Assembly (NCBI RefSeq): GCF_900102435.1
Contig: NZ_FNBU01000001.1
Coordinates: 1 to 64,000 of the forward strand
Length of the DNA: 64,000 bases
From: Sporolituus thermophilus DSM 23256
GTDB taxonomy: Bacteria; Bacillota; Negativicutes; Sporomusales; Thermosinaceae
Reading direction: 5' to 3'
The notes under the pieces are model-generated. The model was not told where the DNA came from. It did not search any database and saw only the letters and a list, made by a program, of their open reading frames with translations. The position numbers and the translations under genes were made by a program. This document shows, piece after piece, positions 63,392 through 64,000 of this stretch. Position 1 is the stretch's first letter. Each line of letters opens with the position of its first letter.

Positions 63392-64000
63392 TCACAAATT
63401 AAGCGCCCTAATCGTTTTCTTATCGGCAACGCCGGTAGGCTCGAGCCCGTTTTCCTGCTGATAATTTCTGAGCGCTTCTTCCGTCGCCTTCCCAAATCTT
63501 CCGTCGGCCCGACCACCGAAAAAGCCTAACTGCTGTAGTCTAAGCTGCAATGATACAACGTCGGGGCCTACCGAATGGAGTTTAAGTTCACGCAACACGC
63601 GCGTCCGATTTCCGATAATCTTCACGGGCGTGTTAACCGGAACCCACTCATACAACTCCTCTATATCGGCGTTTCTTAGCCGTATACAGCCTTTACTGGC
63701 AAATTGCCCGATAGACCAAGGACGATTTGTGCCATGTATTCCATAAGACCCCCAGGGAACATCTAAGCTAAGCCAGCGTGTCCCGAGGATTTCTTTAGGG
63801 CTGTAAAATTTATCTTTTATAATCCATTCACCGACGGGTGAAGGCGACTCGCGCTTACCTACCGCAATGCGGTACTTTTTATATAATTGCCCGTCGCTAT
63901 ATAACTCCAACAAGCGGGAATTGAGTTTTATGGTAATACTTATCTCGCCGGAGGGCGGCGGTTTGGCCGCTTGTTTTTCCGCTAAACTTAAGTCCAGTTC
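63392..64000 (-). CDS. L,D-transpeptidase with peptidoglycan-binding domain, 5' end outside window
   Basis: The frame is open through the window edge, so the N-terminus (probably a signal peptide) is missing. Visible part, about 202 residues: YkuD domain with the HGT and SKGCIRLRN catalytic motif (His and Cys present) followed by a PG_binding_1 domain (GPDVVSLQLRLQQLGFFGGRADGRFGKATEEALRNYQ). It forms 3-3 or protein-peptidoglycan cross-links in the wall. It precedes the sigma-54 activator gene with 134 bases between. Confidence 0.9.
   Translation of the reverse strand, partial: ELDLSLAEKQAAKPPPSGEISITIKLNSRLLELYSDGQLYKKYRIAVGKRESPSPVGEWIIKDKFYSPKEILGTRWLSLDVPWGSYGIHGTNRPWSIGQFASKGCIRLRNADIEELYEWVPVNTPVKIIGNRTRVLRELKLHSVGPDVVSLQLRLQQLGFFGGRADGRFGKATEEALRNYQQENGLEPTGVADKKTIRALNL

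Overview
The window reads as a sporulating, flagellated diderm Firmicute of the Negativicutes, most likely near Sporomusaceae. It carries lipid A and outer-membrane assembly genes (lpxA/B/C/D/I, msbA, bamA, tamB, ompH-type genes, tolC, mlaEFD) and flagellar P- and L-ring genes (flgI, flgH). It also carries endospore genes (spoIIID, spoIID, a SpoIIQ-like M23 protein) and a Firmicute-style murA/ywmB/atp block. The genus is inferred from gene content only. All genes but one small one lie on the minus strand, so transcription runs right to left.

Layout in transcription order. 63.4-64.0 kb: edge-truncated L,D-transpeptidase. 55.9-63.3 kb: PrpR-type sigma-54 activator, a near-consensus -24/-12 promoter, then a MatC-like carrier, LeuC/LeuD-like hydro-lyase, class III CoA-transferase and HMG-CoA-lyase-family lyase. 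The set fits citraconate/(R)-citramalate (or itaconate) conversion to pyruvate and acetyl-CoA. 53.2-55.6 kb: wecA and wecB. 52.1-52.7 kb: internally deleted DASS transporter remnant. 44.9-51.9 kb: atpZ-I-B-E-F-H-A-G-D-C. 38.7-44.6 kb: ywmB, murA, spoIID, M23, spoIIID, mbl. 34.1-38.6 kb: flgF, G, A, H, I, J. 27-33.8 kb: AMIN/phosphodiester-glycosidase protein, S55 protease, mlaEFD. 11-27 kb: uma2, tolC, tamB, a sigma factor with a possible membrane partner, bamA, a secreted OM-type protein, three OmpH paralogs, lpxD, a YjbH-like protein. 10.3-11 kb: type III toxin-antitoxin locus of the ToxIN/AbiQ kind, with promoter, RNA repeats and terminator intact but an amber codon in the toxin. 0-10 kb: a large permease with its ABC ATPase, then lpxC, fabZ, lpxA, lpxI, lpxB, msbA.

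The outer-membrane block sits between flgF/flgG and fabZ. In Bacillus the order is atp-ywmB-murAA-spoIID-spoIIQ-spoIIID-mbl-flhO-flhP-fabZ, so the envelope genes lie inside an otherwise conserved Firmicute block. Intergenic spaces hold a mosaic palindromic repeat family at ten loci; two 140-bp copies 41 kb apart differ at one base.

Most notable items: the amber-interrupted type III TA locus, the sigma-54 citramalate-type operon, the sigma factor between tamB and bamA, the mosaic repeats, and a short heptamer tandem repeat directly in front of lpxI.
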